From: Schlegelella_A sp038318385
Lineage (GTDB): Bacteria; Pseudomonadota; Gammaproteobacteria; Burkholderiales; Burkholderiaceae_C
DNA: 64,000 nucleotides
Assembly (NCBI GenBank): GCA_038318385.1
Contig: JBBQCD010000006.1
Coordinates: 39,998 to 103,997 of the forward strand
Direction of reading: 5' to 3'
Under the pieces are notes generated by a model, which saw only the letters and a program-made list of their open reading frames with translations, was not told the DNA's origin and ran no database searches. Shown here piece by piece: positions 8,177 to 18,162 of the stretch (positions are counted from its first letter, which is position 1; every line of letters begins with the position of its first letter). Made by a program: the position numbers and the translations under genes.

Positions 8177-9568
8177 TCAGCCCGCGCCCGTCATCTTTTC
8201 GGGCCGCACCCAGGCGTCGAACTCGTCGGCGCTGACCCAGCCCGAAGCCAGCGCCGCCTCGCGCAGCGTGCTGCCACTGCGATGGGCCTGCTTGGCGATC
8301 TGCGCCGCCTTGTCGTAGCCGATGTGCGGGTTGAGCGCGGTCACCAGCATCAGCGAGCGCCGCACGAGTTCGTCGATGCGGCTCTCGTCGGCCTCGATGC
8401 CGCGGGCGCAGTGCAGATCGAAGCTGCGGGCGCCGTCGCCGAGCAGGCGCACGCTCTGCAGCAGGTTGTGGATCAGCACCGGCTTGTAGACGTTGAGCTC
8501 GAAGTTTCCCGAGGCGCCGGCAAATCCCACGGCGACGTCGTTGCCGAACACCTGGCAGCAGAGCATCGTCAGCGCTTCGCACTGCGTGGGATTGACCTTG
8601 CCCGGCATGATCGAGCTGCCGGGTTCGTTCTCGGGAATGCGGATCTCGCCGAGCCCGGAACGCGGTCCCGAGGCGAGCCAGCGCACGTCGTTGGCGATCT
8701 TCGTCAGCGAGGCCGCGAGCGTCTTCAGGCAGCCGTGGGCGTGGACGATCGCGTCGTGCGCGGCGAGGGCCTCGAACTTGTTCGGCGCGCTGACGAAGGC
8801 GTAGCCCGTGACGCGCGCGAGTTCGGCTGCGACCTTGTGGCCGAAATCCGGATGGGTGTTCAGGCCTGTTCCCACCGCGGTCCCGCCGAGTGCCAGTTCG
8901 CGCATGTGCGGCAGGGCGTCGCGCAGGTGTGCGCTGCCATGGTCGAGCTGCGCGACCCAGCCGGAGACCTCCTGGCCGAGCGTCAGCGGCGTGGCGTCCT
9001 GCAGATGGGTGCGGCCGATCTTGACGATGTCGGCGAAGGCCGCCGCCTTCCCGGCAAGGGTCGCCCGCAGGTCCGCGAGCGGTGGCAGCAGGACGGTCTC
9101 GATCGCCGTGACTGCCGCGACGTTCATCGCGGTCGGAAAGACATCGTTGGACGATTGACCGCGGTTGACGTCGTCATTGGGATGCACCAGACGACCGTCG
9201 CCGACCGGACCGCCGAGCAATTGCGAGGCGCGGTTGGCGAGGACCTCGTTCAGGTTCATGTTGGTCTGGGTGCCCGATCCGGTCTGCCAGATCGACAGCG
9301 GGAACTCGCCGTCGTGGCGTCCCGCCAGGACCTCGTCGGCGGCCGAGATGATCGCTCCGGCCTTGCCGTCATCGATCGCGCCGAGTTCCCGGTTGACCAC
9401 TGCCGCGCTGCGCTTGACCAGCGCCAGCGCACGGACGAGCTCGGTCGGCATGCGCTCGGTGGAAATGTCGAAGTGCTGCAGGGAGCGCTGCGTCTGGGCG
9501 CCCCAGAGACGATCGGCAGGGACCGCGATCTCGCCGAAAGTATCCCGCTCGATGCGTTCGCCGCCCAT
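8177..9568 (-). CDS. fumC: Fumarate hydratase class II
   Basis: FumC is the iron-independent fumarase that hydrates fumarate to L-malate in the TCA cycle. The 463-residue product carries TFGEIAVP at the start, QTGSGTQTNMN, the HPNDDVN region, GGTAVGTG, and the superfamily signature GSSIMPGKVNP containing the catalytic serine loop. The ATG at 9568 follows GAGGAG, which serves as the ribosome binding site, and no other start fits. It is divergent from pyrD across a 92-bp gap that must hold both promoters. Confidence 0.98.
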   Translation of the reverse strand: MGGERIERDTFGEIAVPADRLWGAQTQRSLQHFDISTERMPTELVRALALVKRSAAVVNRELGAIDDGKAGAIISAADEVLAGRHDGEFPLSIWQTGSGTQTNMNLNEVLANRASQLLGGPVGDGRLVHPNDDVNRGQSSNDVFPTAMNVAAVTAIETVLLPPLADLRATLAGKAAAFADIVKIGRTHLQDATPLTLGQEVSGWVAQLDHGSAHLRDALPHMRELALGGTAVGTGLNTHPDFGHKVAAELARVTGYAFVSAPNKFEALAAHDAIVHAHGCLKTLAASLTKIANDVRWLASGPRSGLGEIRIPENEPGSSIMPGKVNPTQCEALTMLCCQVFGNDVAVGFAGASGNFELNVYKPVLIHNLLQSVRLLGDGARSFDLHCARGIEADESRIDELVRRSLMLVTALNPHIGYDKAAQIAKQAHRSGSTLREAALASGWVSADEFDAWVRPEKMTGAG

Positions 9569-9660
9569 GGTCTCCTCGTTCGCTGGCCCGATCGCCCGAG
9601 TATGCCGTTTGCGACAATCGCAACGGCGCCCCGATGCCTTTCGGGCAGCGAGACTTGCCG

Positions 9661-10704
9661 ATGCCCCTTCTTCCCTACGCCCTTGCCCGCCCTTTCCTCT
9701 TCGGACTCGACCCGGAACAGGCGCATGAACTGACGCTCGGCGCACTGGCCCGCATCCAGCGCACCCCGCTGATCTGTGCGATGCAGCAGCCCCGGATCGC
9801 CGATCCGGTGACGATCGCAGGGCTGCGATTTCCGAACCGCATCGGCCTGGCCGCCGGACTCGACAAGAATGGCCGCTGCATCGACGGTCTCGCGGCGATG
9901 GGCTTCGGCTTCATCGAAGTCGGCACGGTGACACCGAAGGCGCAACCCGGGAATCCGAAGCCGCGCATCTTTCGCCTTCCCGAGGCCCAGGCGCTGATCA
10001 ACCGCCTCGGCTTCAACAACGACGGCCTCGACGCCTTCGTGCGCAACGTACAACGGGCGCGCTTTCGCGCCAGAGGCGGCATCCTCGGCCTGAACATCGG
10101 CAAGAACGCGGCGACTCCGATCGAGCGGGCGGCCGAGGACTACCTGCTCGGCCTCGACGGCGTCTACCCACACGCGGACTACGTGACGGTGAACATCTCG
10201 AGTCCGAACACGGCCAACCTGCGCGCGCTCCAGGGAGACGCCGCCCTCGATGCGCTGCTCGAGGCGCTGCAGGAGCGCAAGGCGCAACTGGCAACGCGCC
10301 ATGGCCGCAACGTGCCGATGTTCGTCAAGATCGCCCCTGATCTCGACGAGGCGCAGGTCGCGTCGATCGCGCGGACGCTCGTCGCCCACGCCATCGACGG
10401 AGTGATTGCGACCAACACCACTCTGGAGCGCTCGGCCGTCCGCCACCTGGCGCACGGCGAAGAGACCGGCGGCCTGTCCGGAGCGCCGGTCTTCGAACGC
10501 TCCAACCGCATCGTCGCGCAATTGCGTGCAGCGCTCGGCAAGGCCTATCCGATCATCGGGGTCGGTGGCGTGCTGAGTGCCGCAGACGCAGCCGCGAAGG
10601 TCGTGGCCGGCGCGGATCTCGTGCAGATCTACACGGGACTCATCTACAAGGGACCGGACCTTGTCAGAGAAGCGGCGCAATTTCTGTCGGAACGCCGCTC
10701 CTGA
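9661..10704 (+). CDS. pyrD: Dihydroorotate dehydrogenase (quinone), class 2
   Basis: PyrD oxidises dihydroorotate to orotate in pyrimidine synthesis and passes electrons to ubiquinone at the inner membrane. The 347-residue product starts MPLLPYALARPFLFGLDPE, the amphipathic quinone-tunnel helices of class 2. It has GLAAGLDKNG, the catalytic-serine NISSPNT, an FVKIAPDLD strand, and the FMN phosphate-binding IIGVGGV plus GADLVQIYTGLIYKGP. The length is normal. Confidence 0.98.
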   Translation: MPLLPYALARPFLFGLDPEQAHELTLGALARIQRTPLICAMQQPRIADPVTIAGLRFPNRIGLAAGLDKNGRCIDGLAAMGFGFIEVGTVTPKAQPGNPKPRIFRLPEAQALINRLGFNNDGLDAFVRNVQRARFRARGGILGLNIGKNAATPIERAAEDYLLGLDGVYPHADYVTVNISSPNTANLRALQGDAALDALLEALQERKAQLATRHGRNVPMFVKIAPDLDEAQVASIARTLVAHAIDGVIATNTTLERSAVRHLAHGEETGGLSGAPVFERSNRIVAQLRAALGKAYPIIGVGGVLSAADAAAKVVAGADLVQIYTGLIYKGPDLVREAAQFLSERRS

Positions 10705-10816
10705 CGCCGGGCGGTTGCCAGGGAACGCCCGAATCCCGCTACCCTGCCCGCGGGCGATGCGCTGGGCATTCGTCGCAGCGATCGACGCCGCCCGGCAACG
10801 GGCGCAGGAGCGAGAC

Positions 10817-12235
10817 ATGAATGGGTTCGGGCGCCGCTGGGCGGCGACAGGATTGGGGCTGGCGGCAGCCTGGCTGGCCGGTTGCAGTTCGCTGCCGGTG
10901 ATGGTTCCCGACATGATGCCGGCGCGCAAGCCCGTGCTGGTCGAGGCGGCCGACGGCCGGCTGCTGTCGGCGGAGCGAAGCAAAGCCGTCCTCAAGGGTC
11001 TCAAGGTCGGCGACATCGAGACCAGCATCCTCGATCGCCACCTCGCGCTCGAGGAGGCCGTTGCCGGCACGCCGCTCACCACCGGCAACTCCGTCGCGTT
11101 GCTCGAGGACGGTCCCGCCACGTACGCGGCGATGTTCAAGGCGATTCGGGGCGCCCGCGACCACATCAACATGGAGACCTACATCCTCGAGGATGACGAC
11201 ACGGGTCGCCAGTTCGCCGATGCGCTGATCGCCAAGCAGCAAGAAGGTGTGCAGGTCAACCTGATCCACGATGCGGTCGGCACCCTCGGCACGCCCAGCG
11301 CTTTTTTCACCCGACTCAGCGATGCCGGCGTCAGGGTTCTGACGTTCAATCCCGTCAACCCGTTGAAGGCCAAGGCCGGGTGGGACGTCAACAACCGTGA
11401 CCACCGCAAGATACTGATCGTCGACGGCGAGACCGCGTTCCTCGGCGGCATCAACATCAGCGCGGTCTATTCCGGCGGCTCCGCGAGCGGTGGCTTCGGC
11501 TCGTCCGGGCGCGCGGATCGCTCCGGGAAAAAGGACGCCAAGGAACTGCCGTGGCGAGACACCGACCTGCAGGTGACCGGGCCGGTCGTCGCCGATCTGC
11601 AGAAATTCTTCCTCGACACCTGGGAGGCCCAGAAGGGCGATCCCCTGCCGGCGCGCGACTACTTCCCGAAGCTGCAGGACCGGGGCAAGGAGGTGGTGCG
11701 GGCGATCGCGAGCGCGCCGACGGACCCGTACAGTCTGATCTACACGACCTTCATCTCGGCCATCAACAGCGCCGAGTCCGAGATCCTGCTGACGAACGCC
11801 TATTTCGTACCCGATCCACAGCTGATGGACGCCCTCGTCGGCGCTGTGCAGCGAGGGGTCGACGTGAAGATGATCCTGCCGAGCACGACCGACTCCTGGC
11901 TCGTCTTCCATGCCGGACGCGCGCACTACGACCGTCTCCTGGAGGGCGGGGTCAAGCTCTACGAGCGTCAGGACGTGTTGCTGCACGCGAAGACGGCGCT
12001 GATCGACGGCGTCTGGTCGACCGTCGGCTCGACGAACCTGGACTGGCGCAGCTTCCTGCACAACCAGGAAGTCAATGTCGTCGTCCTCGGGCCGGAGTTC
12101 GGTCGGCGGATGCGCGCGTCCTTCGATCGCGACCTGGCCGCCTCGCGACAGATCACTCTGGATGCGTGGCGGCACCGCCCGATCGACGTCAGGGTCAAGG
12201 AGCTGTTCGGGAGAATGTGGGAATACTGGCTGTAG
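10817..12235 (+). CDS. Phospholipase D/cardiolipin synthase-like lipoprotein
   Basis: A 472-residue PLD-superfamily protein. The N-terminus has a hydrophobic segment ending in LAGC (Cys near residue 20), indicating lipidation. Two HKD motifs are present: HRKILIVDG in the first half and HAKTALIDG followed by GSTNLD in the second. They pair to form one active site for transphosphatidylation or phosphodiester hydrolysis. A Gly/Ser-rich insert follows the first motif. Bacterial ClsB/ClsC-type enzymes are the closest family, so cardiolipin synthesis is plausible, but the substrate is not shown by sequence. The secreted protein gene 45 bp downstream is probably in the same operon. Confidence 0.88.
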   Translation: MNGFGRRWAATGLGLAAAWLAGCSSLPVMVPDMMPARKPVLVEAADGRLLSAERSKAVLKGLKVGDIETSILDRHLALEEAVAGTPLTTGNSVALLEDGPATYAAMFKAIRGARDHINMETYILEDDDTGRQFADALIAKQQEGVQVNLIHDAVGTLGTPSAFFTRLSDAGVRVLTFNPVNPLKAKAGWDVNNRDHRKILIVDGETAFLGGINISAVYSGGSASGGFGSSGRADRSGKKDAKELPWRDTDLQVTGPVVADLQKFFLDTWEAQKGDPLPARDYFPKLQDRGKEVVRAIASAPTDPYSLIYTTFISAINSAESEILLTNAYFVPDPQLMDALVGAVQRGVDVKMILPSTTDSWLVFHAGRAHYDRLLEGGVKLYERQDVLLHAKTALIDGVWSTVGSTNLDWRSFLHNQEVNVVVLGPEFGRRMRASFDRDLAASRQITLDAWRHRPIDVRVKELFGRMWEYWL

Positions 12236-12280
12236 GGGCCGACCCGGCCGCCGCCGCGCCAACCGGCGAGAGGAGATCAA

Positions 12281-13237
12281 ATGCATCGAGCTCGCAAGTT
12301 TCGAGAGCCGTCCCGCGGCGTGACGACGTCAGGGTTCCTGACCGACCTGCCCCGTCGATGGGCCGTCTGGCTGCATGGGGCGCTCGCGCTGCTGCTGCTT
12401 GCAGGCGCAGCAGCGCCGGCAGTGGCCCAGGACGCCGCGGCGTTGAAGGCGCGCTACGCGCAGTCGCAGGAGCGCCTGGCGAACAACCCCTTCGGACGGC
12501 CGCTGTATCTCGAATCGGCGCAGACCGACGACGACCTTAAGGGCGACATCTATTCGGTCATCGAGTACCCCTACACGATGGTCCAGGAGGCGCTGCGCTC
12601 GGGCGACCATTGGTGCGACATCCTGATCCTGCATCTCAACGTCAAGGGCTGCACGACCAGAACCAGTCCTGGCGGCACCCTGCTGAACCTCGCGGTCGGC
12701 AAGAAGTTCGACCAGCCGGCCGGCGATGCCCAGCAACTCGAGTTCACCTACCGCGTCGCCGCCTCCAACCCTGATTACCTCGACGTCCGGCTCTCGGCCG
12801 CGGAAGGGCCGATGGGGACCCACAACTACCGCATCCGCCTGGAAGCGGTGCCGATCGACGGCCGCAAGACCTTCCTCCACATGTCCTACGCCTACGGCTA
12901 CGGCTTCGCCGCGCGGATGGCGACCAACCTGTACCTCTCGACCATCGGGGCCCGCAAGGTCGGCTTCAGCAGCCAGGGAAAGACCCCCGACGGCAAGCCG
13001 AATTTCGTCGGCGGCATTCCCGGCCTGATCGAGCGCAACACCATGCGCTACTACCTGGCCATCGACGCCTACCTCGGTGCCTACACGGCACCCCCCGGCG
13101 AGCAGGTGGAAAGGCGCATCAATGCGTGGTACGACGCGACCGAGCGCTACGCCACTCAGCTGCACGAGATGGACAAGTCGGAATACGTCGAGATGAAGCG
13201 CAACGAGATCGCGCGTCAGAAGACCGAGAAACGCTAG
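12281..13237 (+). CDS. Secreted conserved protein of unknown function
   Basis: A 318-residue protein I do not recognise functionally. A strong GAGAGGAG ribosome binding site precedes ATG 12281. A long basic n-region leads into a hydrophobic core (about residues 33-46) and a likely signal peptidase site at AVAQ/D. The mature part has aromatic patches (YSVIEYPYTM, SYAYGYGF), a CDILILHLNVKGC pair of cysteines that could form a disulfide, and a basic charged C-terminal helix (EMKRNEIARQKTEKR). It follows a phospholipase D-like lipoprotein, so a periplasmic or envelope lipid role is a guess. It converges with a Rieske gene, 10 bp away. Confidence 0.75.
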   Translation: MHRARKFREPSRGVTTSGFLTDLPRRWAVWLHGALALLLLAGAAAPAVAQDAAALKARYAQSQERLANNPFGRPLYLESAQTDDDLKGDIYSVIEYPYTMVQEALRSGDHWCDILILHLNVKGCTTRTSPGGTLLNLAVGKKFDQPAGDAQQLEFTYRVAASNPDYLDVRLSAAEGPMGTHNYRIRLEAVPIDGRKTFLHMSYAYGYGFAARMATNLYLSTIGARKVGFSSQGKTPDGKPNFVGGIPGLIERNTMRYYLAIDAYLGAYTAPPGEQVERRINAWYDATERYATQLHEMDKSEYVEMKRNEIARQKTEKR

Positions 13238-13247
13238 GCGGCAGCCG

Positions 13248-14267
13248 TCACCGGCCAGCCTCGGCAGCAAGTTCGCGCTCGAGGAGCGCACGGAAGCGAA
13301 CCAGCGCTGCATCCATCGCCAGCGGCAGCATCCGCGCATCGGGATCGCGGGCGATGTTGCGCGCCTGCGCCGTGATCATCGCGCGGTCTTCCTCGAAGGC
13401 ACCGACCAGGCTGTCGTAGATCGACTGGACGATGCGCTCGTCGCCCTCGCCGGCACGATGCGACTGCTGGAAGAAGTAATGCGTGCTGGTCTCGGTCTCC
13501 GGCGTCAGTGTCTGGCAACTGTGCAGACGGACCGCGTCGCGCATGTCGTCCTCGGCGCGCCCGACGGGCTTGCCGCCGGAGTGCATCAGCAAGGTGCCGG
13601 GCAGAACGAAGTCGTAGATGAACCAGCGATCGAGGTTCGTCGTGAACTCGCGAAAGCGCCGGTAGAACGGCGGTGCCGGCACGTCGCGGACGCGCCGCGT
13701 GACGCGGATGCCACGTTCGATCGACCCGATCTCCGCCTGGGCCTGGGCGATGGCGGCGCTGCCACCGAGGGTCTTCTCGTGCACGTAGCTCAAGTGCGAG
13801 AAGTCGAGGAGGTTGTCGCAGATCAGGCGGTAGTCGGTGGCGTAGTGCAGATAACCCGGCTTGTAACGCCACTCCGGGTCGTCGCAGGAGAAATTGTCCG
13901 GCAGCAGCGCGGTGTCGGCGCGTTCCGGCGCGCCCATCCAGACGAAGACCCACTTGTTGCGCACCGCGATCGGGTAGCTGCGCACCCGCGCCGCCGGCGG
14001 CACCTTGTCCAGGCCGGGCACCTCGATGCAACGTCCCTCGGCATCGAACTTCAGGCCGTGGTAACCGCAGCGAACCGCATCGCCTTCGCGCCGGCCGGCG
14101 GAAAGCGGCGCGAGGCGGTGGCAGCAACGGTCTTCCAGCGCGACGATTCGACCGTCGGCGAGGCGGTAGACGAGGACGGGTTCGTTCAGGACGACCCGGC
14201 TGAACAGGGCATCGGCAGCGATCTCGTGATCCCAGGCAATCACGTACCAGCAGTCGCGCAGGAACAC
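13248..14267 (-). CDS. Rieske non-heme iron oxygenase (VanA-like)
   Basis: A 339-residue oxygenase alpha subunit. The N-terminal Rieske 2Fe-2S ligands appear as CCH (C-x-H) and, about 20 residues later, CGYHGLKF (C-x2-H). The mononuclear iron site is seen as DNLLDFSHLSYVH. The start MFLRDCWYVIAWDHE and the PPFYRRFREF region resemble vanillate O-demethylase and related single-component oxygenases acting on aromatic or cyclic acids. Such enzymes need a ferredoxin/flavin reductase, and none is encoded nearby. It lies 12 nt downstream of scoB on the same strand, suggesting a role in aromatic acid breakdown feeding the CoA-transferase; the substrate is not determined. Confidence 0.88.
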   Translation of the reverse strand: MFLRDCWYVIAWDHEIAADALFSRVVLNEPVLVYRLADGRIVALEDRCCHRLAPLSAGRREGDAVRCGYHGLKFDAEGRCIEVPGLDKVPPAARVRSYPIAVRNKWVFVWMGAPERADTALLPDNFSCDDPEWRYKPGYLHYATDYRLICDNLLDFSHLSYVHEKTLGGSAAIAQAQAEIGSIERGIRVTRRVRDVPAPPFYRRFREFTTNLDRWFIYDFVLPGTLLMHSGGKPVGRAEDDMRDAVRLHSCQTLTPETETSTHYFFQQSHRAGEGDERIVQSIYDSLVGAFEEDRAMITAQARNIARDPDARMLPLAMDAALVRFRALLERELAAEAGR

Positions 14268-14279
14268 GGCGCCTCCGAT

Positions 14280-14921
<642 letters not shown>

Positions 14922-14922
14922 T

Positions 14923-15702
14923 TCAGACTCCTGCCTTGTCGGCAGCCTTGGCGATGACCTGCTCGGCCTCGATCGCGGCAGCCTGCTTGGACACCTCGAC
15001 GTTCGCCGAGGCCGTGAGGGTGCGCTTCTCGATGCGCTTCTCGGGGTTCGCGTTGAGGACGATGCGGTGGACGTAGATGCCTGGCAGATGGACCGCGTCG
15101 GGATCGATGGCGCCGACCTCGACGATTTCCTCGACCTCGACGATCGTGACCTTGCCGGCCATCGCCGCAGCCGGATTGAAGTTGCGGGCGGTGCGGCGGA
15201 AGACGAGGTTGCCGGACTTGTCGGCCTTCCACGCCTTGACCAGGGAGACGTCGGGGACGAGCGAGCGTTCCATCACGTAGACATGGCCGTCGAACTCGCG
15301 CGTTTCCTTGCCCTCGGCGACGAGCGTGCCGACGCCCGTGCGGGTGAAGAACGCCGGGATGCCGGCACCGCCGGCACGCAGCTTCTCGGCCAGCGTACCC
15401 TGCGGCGTGAACTCGAGTTCGAGTTCGCCGGCGAGGTACTGGCGCTCGAACTCCTTGTTCTCGCCGACGTAGCTCGAGATCATCTTGCGGATCTGCCGGG
15501 TTTCGAGCAGCAGGCCGAGGCCGAAACCGTCGACACCGGCGTTGTTCGAGATCACCGTCAGGTCCTTGACGGCGGAGTCACGCAGCGCCTCGATCAGGGC
15601 CTCGGGGATGCCGCACAGGCCGAAGCCGCCGACTGCGAGCAGCTGCCCGTCACGGACGATCCCGGTCAGGGCGGCCGCCGCGCTGGGGAACACTTTTTTC
15701 AT
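14923..15702 (-). CDS. scoA: 3-oxoacid CoA-transferase subunit A
   Basis: This is the alpha subunit partner of the preceding entry. The 259-residue product starts MKKVFPSAAAALTGIVRDGQ and contains the glycine-rich GGFGLCGIPEALI, NNAGVDGFGLGLLL, and ELEFTPQGTLAEKLRAGGAGIPAFFTRTGVGT blocks (the last is cited in part) typical of SCOT alpha subunits. The C-terminal end is about 25 residues longer than the usual 232-235 residues. The ATG at 15702 was preferred over an upstream in-frame ATG because the extra 27 residues are not family-like. Confidence 0.94.
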   Translation of the reverse strand: MKKVFPSAAAALTGIVRDGQLLAVGGFGLCGIPEALIEALRDSAVKDLTVISNNAGVDGFGLGLLLETRQIRKMISSYVGENKEFERQYLAGELELEFTPQGTLAEKLRAGGAGIPAFFTRTGVGTLVAEGKETREFDGHVYVMERSLVPDVSLVKAWKADKSGNLVFRRTARNFNPAAAMAGKVTIVEVEEIVEVGAIDPDAVHLPGIYVHRIVLNANPEKRIEKRTLTASANVEVSKQAAAIEAEQVIAKAADKAGV

Positions 15703-15797
15703 GCACAGTCTCCATTCCGCAAATGCAGCGCGAGAGCGTACACCGTTCGGAGCGCCGTCCTGTCTTCCACCGACCCTGCTCACGAGGAAATTGCGCC

Positions 15798-16205
15798 ATG
15801 GACCTGAAAACCTTGCAATCGAGTTTCGACAAGGTGGTCGCCGACTACGTTCGTCGGCTGGAGCTGCGCGTCACCGCCGTGCGCCCCGGCGAGGTCGACC
15901 TGGCGATGGCGGTGGCGCCTGGACTGGTGCACAGCGGTGGCGTCCTCTGCGGCCAGGCGATGATGGCGGCGGCGGACAGCGCGATGGTCATGGCGCTCAT
16001 GGCCGACATCGGCGAATTCCGGCCGATGACGACGGTTCAGCTGCAGACGAGCTTTCTGCGGCCGGTCCCGGGCGATACCGCCGAGGTGGTGATCACGGCA
16101 CGCGTTCTGCGGCGCGGCAAGACCCTCGCCTTCGGCGAGGTTTCCATCACCACCCCCGACGGCCGGCTCGCTGCACAGGCGACGACCACCTACGCCCTGC
16201 TGTAG
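15798..16205 (+). CDS. PaaI-type hotdog thioesterase
   Basis: A 135-residue single hotdog domain that should hydrolyse acyl- or aryl-CoA thioesters. The central helix carries LVHSGGVLCGQAMMAAADSA, the HGG-type motif of the PaaI/YdiI group (Gly-Gly with an upstream His), followed by TVQLQTSFLRPV strands. The start was set at ATG 15798, which begins MDLKTLQSSFDK. It is divergent from scoA and convergent with a second, YbgC-like thioesterase. The physiological thioester is unknown. Confidence 0.85.
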   Translation: MDLKTLQSSFDKVVADYVRRLELRVTAVRPGEVDLAMAVAPGLVHSGGVLCGQAMMAAADSAMVMALMADIGEFRPMTTVQLQTSFLRPVPGDTAEVVITARVLRRGKTLAFGEVSITTPDGRLAAQATTTYALL

Positions 16206-16237
16206 CGGCCCGCGAAGCGAGGCCAGGAAAGGCGCGC

Positions 16238-16663
16238 CTAGGGGCCTTCGACCAGTTCGCGCAGCCAGGGCGGCAGCGGCACCGCCTTCTTGCGCGGGAA
16301 GTCAATCCAGACCGTGCGGGCGCCGCCTTCGGCATAGACGACGTCGGGATCGTCGGTGCGGGACAGCTCGATGTAGGTGTTGAAGCTGGTTCGGCCCGCT
16401 CCCGCCACGTAGTGCCTTGCCAGGACATCGCCAGGATATTCCAGCTGCCGCAGGAAGTTGCAGAAGGCGTTGACGATTACCGGACCCTCGCCGGCCGGAT
16501 CGGGGGCACCGCCGGCGCGATGCAGCCACTCGATGCGGACGATCTCGAGGTATCGAAAGTAGAGGGTGTTGTTCACGTGACCCATCGCGTCCATGTCGCC
16601 CCAGCGGATCGGGATCGTCATCTCGAGGGTCAGCTTCTTCTTGTCGGGCAGTTCGAAACGCAT
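16238..16663 (-). CDS. YbgC/4-hydroxybenzoyl-CoA-type thioesterase
   Basis: A 141-residue hotdog thioesterase of the 4-hydroxybenzoyl-CoA/YbgC group. The catalytic-Asp loop reads RWGDMDAMGHVNNTLYFRYLE, with the typical D-x-D-x2-GHVNN arrangement near residues 21-33. The rest fits the family (an FLRQLEYPGDV strand and a late VWIDFPRKKAVP). It is last in a minus-strand run SDR-yceH-thioesterase, 16 nt after yceH. The acyl-CoA substrate is not predictable. Confidence 0.88.
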   Translation of the reverse strand: MRFELPDKKKLTLEMTIPIRWGDMDAMGHVNNTLYFRYLEIVRIEWLHRAGGAPDPAGEGPVIVNAFCNFLRQLEYPGDVLARHYVAGAGRTSFNTYIELSRTDDPDVVYAEGGARTVWIDFPRKKAVPLPPWLRELVEGP

Positions 16664-16679
16664 CGCGGCTCCAGGTGGA

Positions 16680-17354
16680 CTATTCGCGAGCGATTCCGAG
16701 CTCGCTGTACAGGCGCTCGACCAGTGCGCGCAAGCGCCCGACTTCGCCCTCGAGGACAGCCTGGTGCGCCTTCAGCGCGGCGATCTCGCCGAGTGCCAGC
16801 GGGTCCTCGTCGAAGGCGGCAACGCCCTGGGTCGCGACCTCTGCAGCCGGCGGTCCCGACAGCAGATGTGCCCAGCGCGCCTCGCGCGATCCGGGCGCAC
16901 GGGCCATCTTCACAGCCAACGGGCCGCCACGGCCAGGATCGCGCGCCGCGAGTTCCTCGAGAAAGCCCTCGACCGAGGACAGGTCGGCGAAGCGGTGCAG
17001 GCGCTCGCCATTGGCGCGCAGCTCCGAGGACGTCTGCGGTCCCCGCAGCATCAGCACCGCCAGCAGCGCCACCGACTGCGACGGCAGCGCCAGGGCGCGA
17101 CCGAGGTTGTGTTCGTAGCGCGCGACGCGCGATCCGCTCGATTCGAACGCCAGGTTGAGGCTCTTCAGACCGTCGACGGCGAGCTGAACCTCGGCATCGC
17201 TGGCCGAGAAGACCGGGTCGCGTGCGGTCTTCTGGTTGCAACCGAGCGTCAGCGCATTCATCGACAGCGGATAGCTGTCAGGCACCGTGGTCGCCTTCTC
17301 CACCAGCACGCCGAGCGCGCGCGCCTCGAGCGCCGAGAGCGGCCGCATGGTCAT
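16680..17354 (-). CDS. yceH: YceH family protein (DUF480)
   Basis: A 224-residue protein with two winged-helix-like domains, matching the YceH/DUF480 family. The N-terminus reads LSALEARALGVLVEKATTVP, followed by SMNALTLGCNQKTARDPV and, in the second repeat, LLAVLMLRGPQTSSELRAN. A C-terminal Leu-rich helix (EGEVGRLRALVERLYSELG) may be a coiled coil. The family has no established function. ATG 17354 is preferred, with ATG 17348 two codons later as an alternative. It lies 20 nt downstream of an SDR and upstream of a thioesterase. Confidence 0.9.
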   Translation of the reverse strand: MTMRPLSALEARALGVLVEKATTVPDSYPLSMNALTLGCNQKTARDPVFSASDAEVQLAVDGLKSLNLAFESSGSRVARYEHNLGRALALPSQSVALLAVLMLRGPQTSSELRANGERLHRFADLSSVEGFLEELAARDPGRGGPLAVKMARAPGSREARWAHLLSGPPAAEVATQGVAAFDEDPLALGEIAALKAHQAVLEGEVGRLRALVERLYSELGIARE

Positions 17355-17374
17355 CCTGGCGTCGCCTTCGTTGT

Positions 17375-18157
17375 TCAGATGGAGAAGCCGTCGTCGGCCT
17401 GGATCACCGCGCCATTGACGAAGTGGCTTTCCTTGGCGCAGAGCATCATCAGCACCGAGTCGAGGTCGGCCGGCTTGCCGATGCGCTTGCGCGGCGTCAT
17501 CTCGATCAGGCGCTTGCCCTGCTCCGTCTGCCATTGCAGGTGGTTGATCTCGGTGTCGATGTAGCCCGGGCACAGCGCGTTGACGTTGATGCCGTAGCGG
17601 CCCCACTCGAGCGCCATGGCGCGCGTCATGTGGATGACGGCCGCCTTGCTCATCGCGTAGACACCGATGCGGCCGAACACCCGGATGCCGGCCATCGACG
17701 CGACGTTGACGATGCGACCCCCGGTGAACGTGCCCGGTGCGGCGCCCTGGGCCCTTGCCAGCATGCGCTTGCCGACTTCCTGGGCGACGAAGAAGGCGCC
17801 CTTGGTGTTGGTGTCGAAGACGAAGTCGTATTCCTCGGGCGTGACGTCCGTCAGCTTCTGGGTGGTCGCCACGCCGGAGTTGTTGACGAGGATGTCGATC
17901 GTGCCCAACTCGGTCTCGGTGTGCGCGACCGCGGCCTTGATGCTGAGATGGTCGGTGACGTCGAGCTTGACCACATGGGCGTCGCCGCCGTCCGCCTCGA
18001 TCTCGGCGCGCAGGGCCTTCAGCCGCTCGATCCGGCGGCCGGCGAGCGCGACCCCGGCGCCCGCTTTCGCGAGGGTCCGGGCGAACTGCTCGCCCAGGCC
18101 GCTGGAGGCGCCGGTGACGAGCGCGACGCGGCCCGCGAGATCGATGTTGTAGCTCAA
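17375..18157 (-). CDS. SDR family oxidoreductase
   Basis: A classical short-chain dehydrogenase of 260 residues with the TGASSGLG cofactor motif near the start, an NNSG strand, a catalytic Ser in NVASMAG, and YAMSK as the Tyr-x3-Lys pair. The Arg pair in the second strand (GRRIERL) hints at NADP(H) preference. No ATG fits: the conserved start is reached from a TTG at 18157, preceded at ideal distance by AAGGAGGA (18163-18170). Context (yceH, acyl thioesterase, ETF-ubiquinone oxidoreductase) suggests a 3-hydroxyacyl or related substrate, but that is inference. Confidence 0.9.
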   Translation of the reverse strand: MSYNIDLAGRVALVTGASSGLGEQFARTLAKAGAGVALAGRRIERLKALRAEIEADGGDAHVVKLDVTDHLSIKAAVAHTETELGTIDILVNNSGVATTQKLTDVTPEEYDFVFDTNTKGAFFVAQEVGKRMLARAQGAAPGTFTGGRIVNVASMAGIRVFGRIGVYAMSKAAVIHMTRAMALEWGRYGINVNALCPGYIDTEINHLQWQTEQGKRLIEMTPRKRIGKPADLDSVLMMLCAKESHFVNGAVIQADDGFSI

Positions 18158-18162
18158 CGCAA

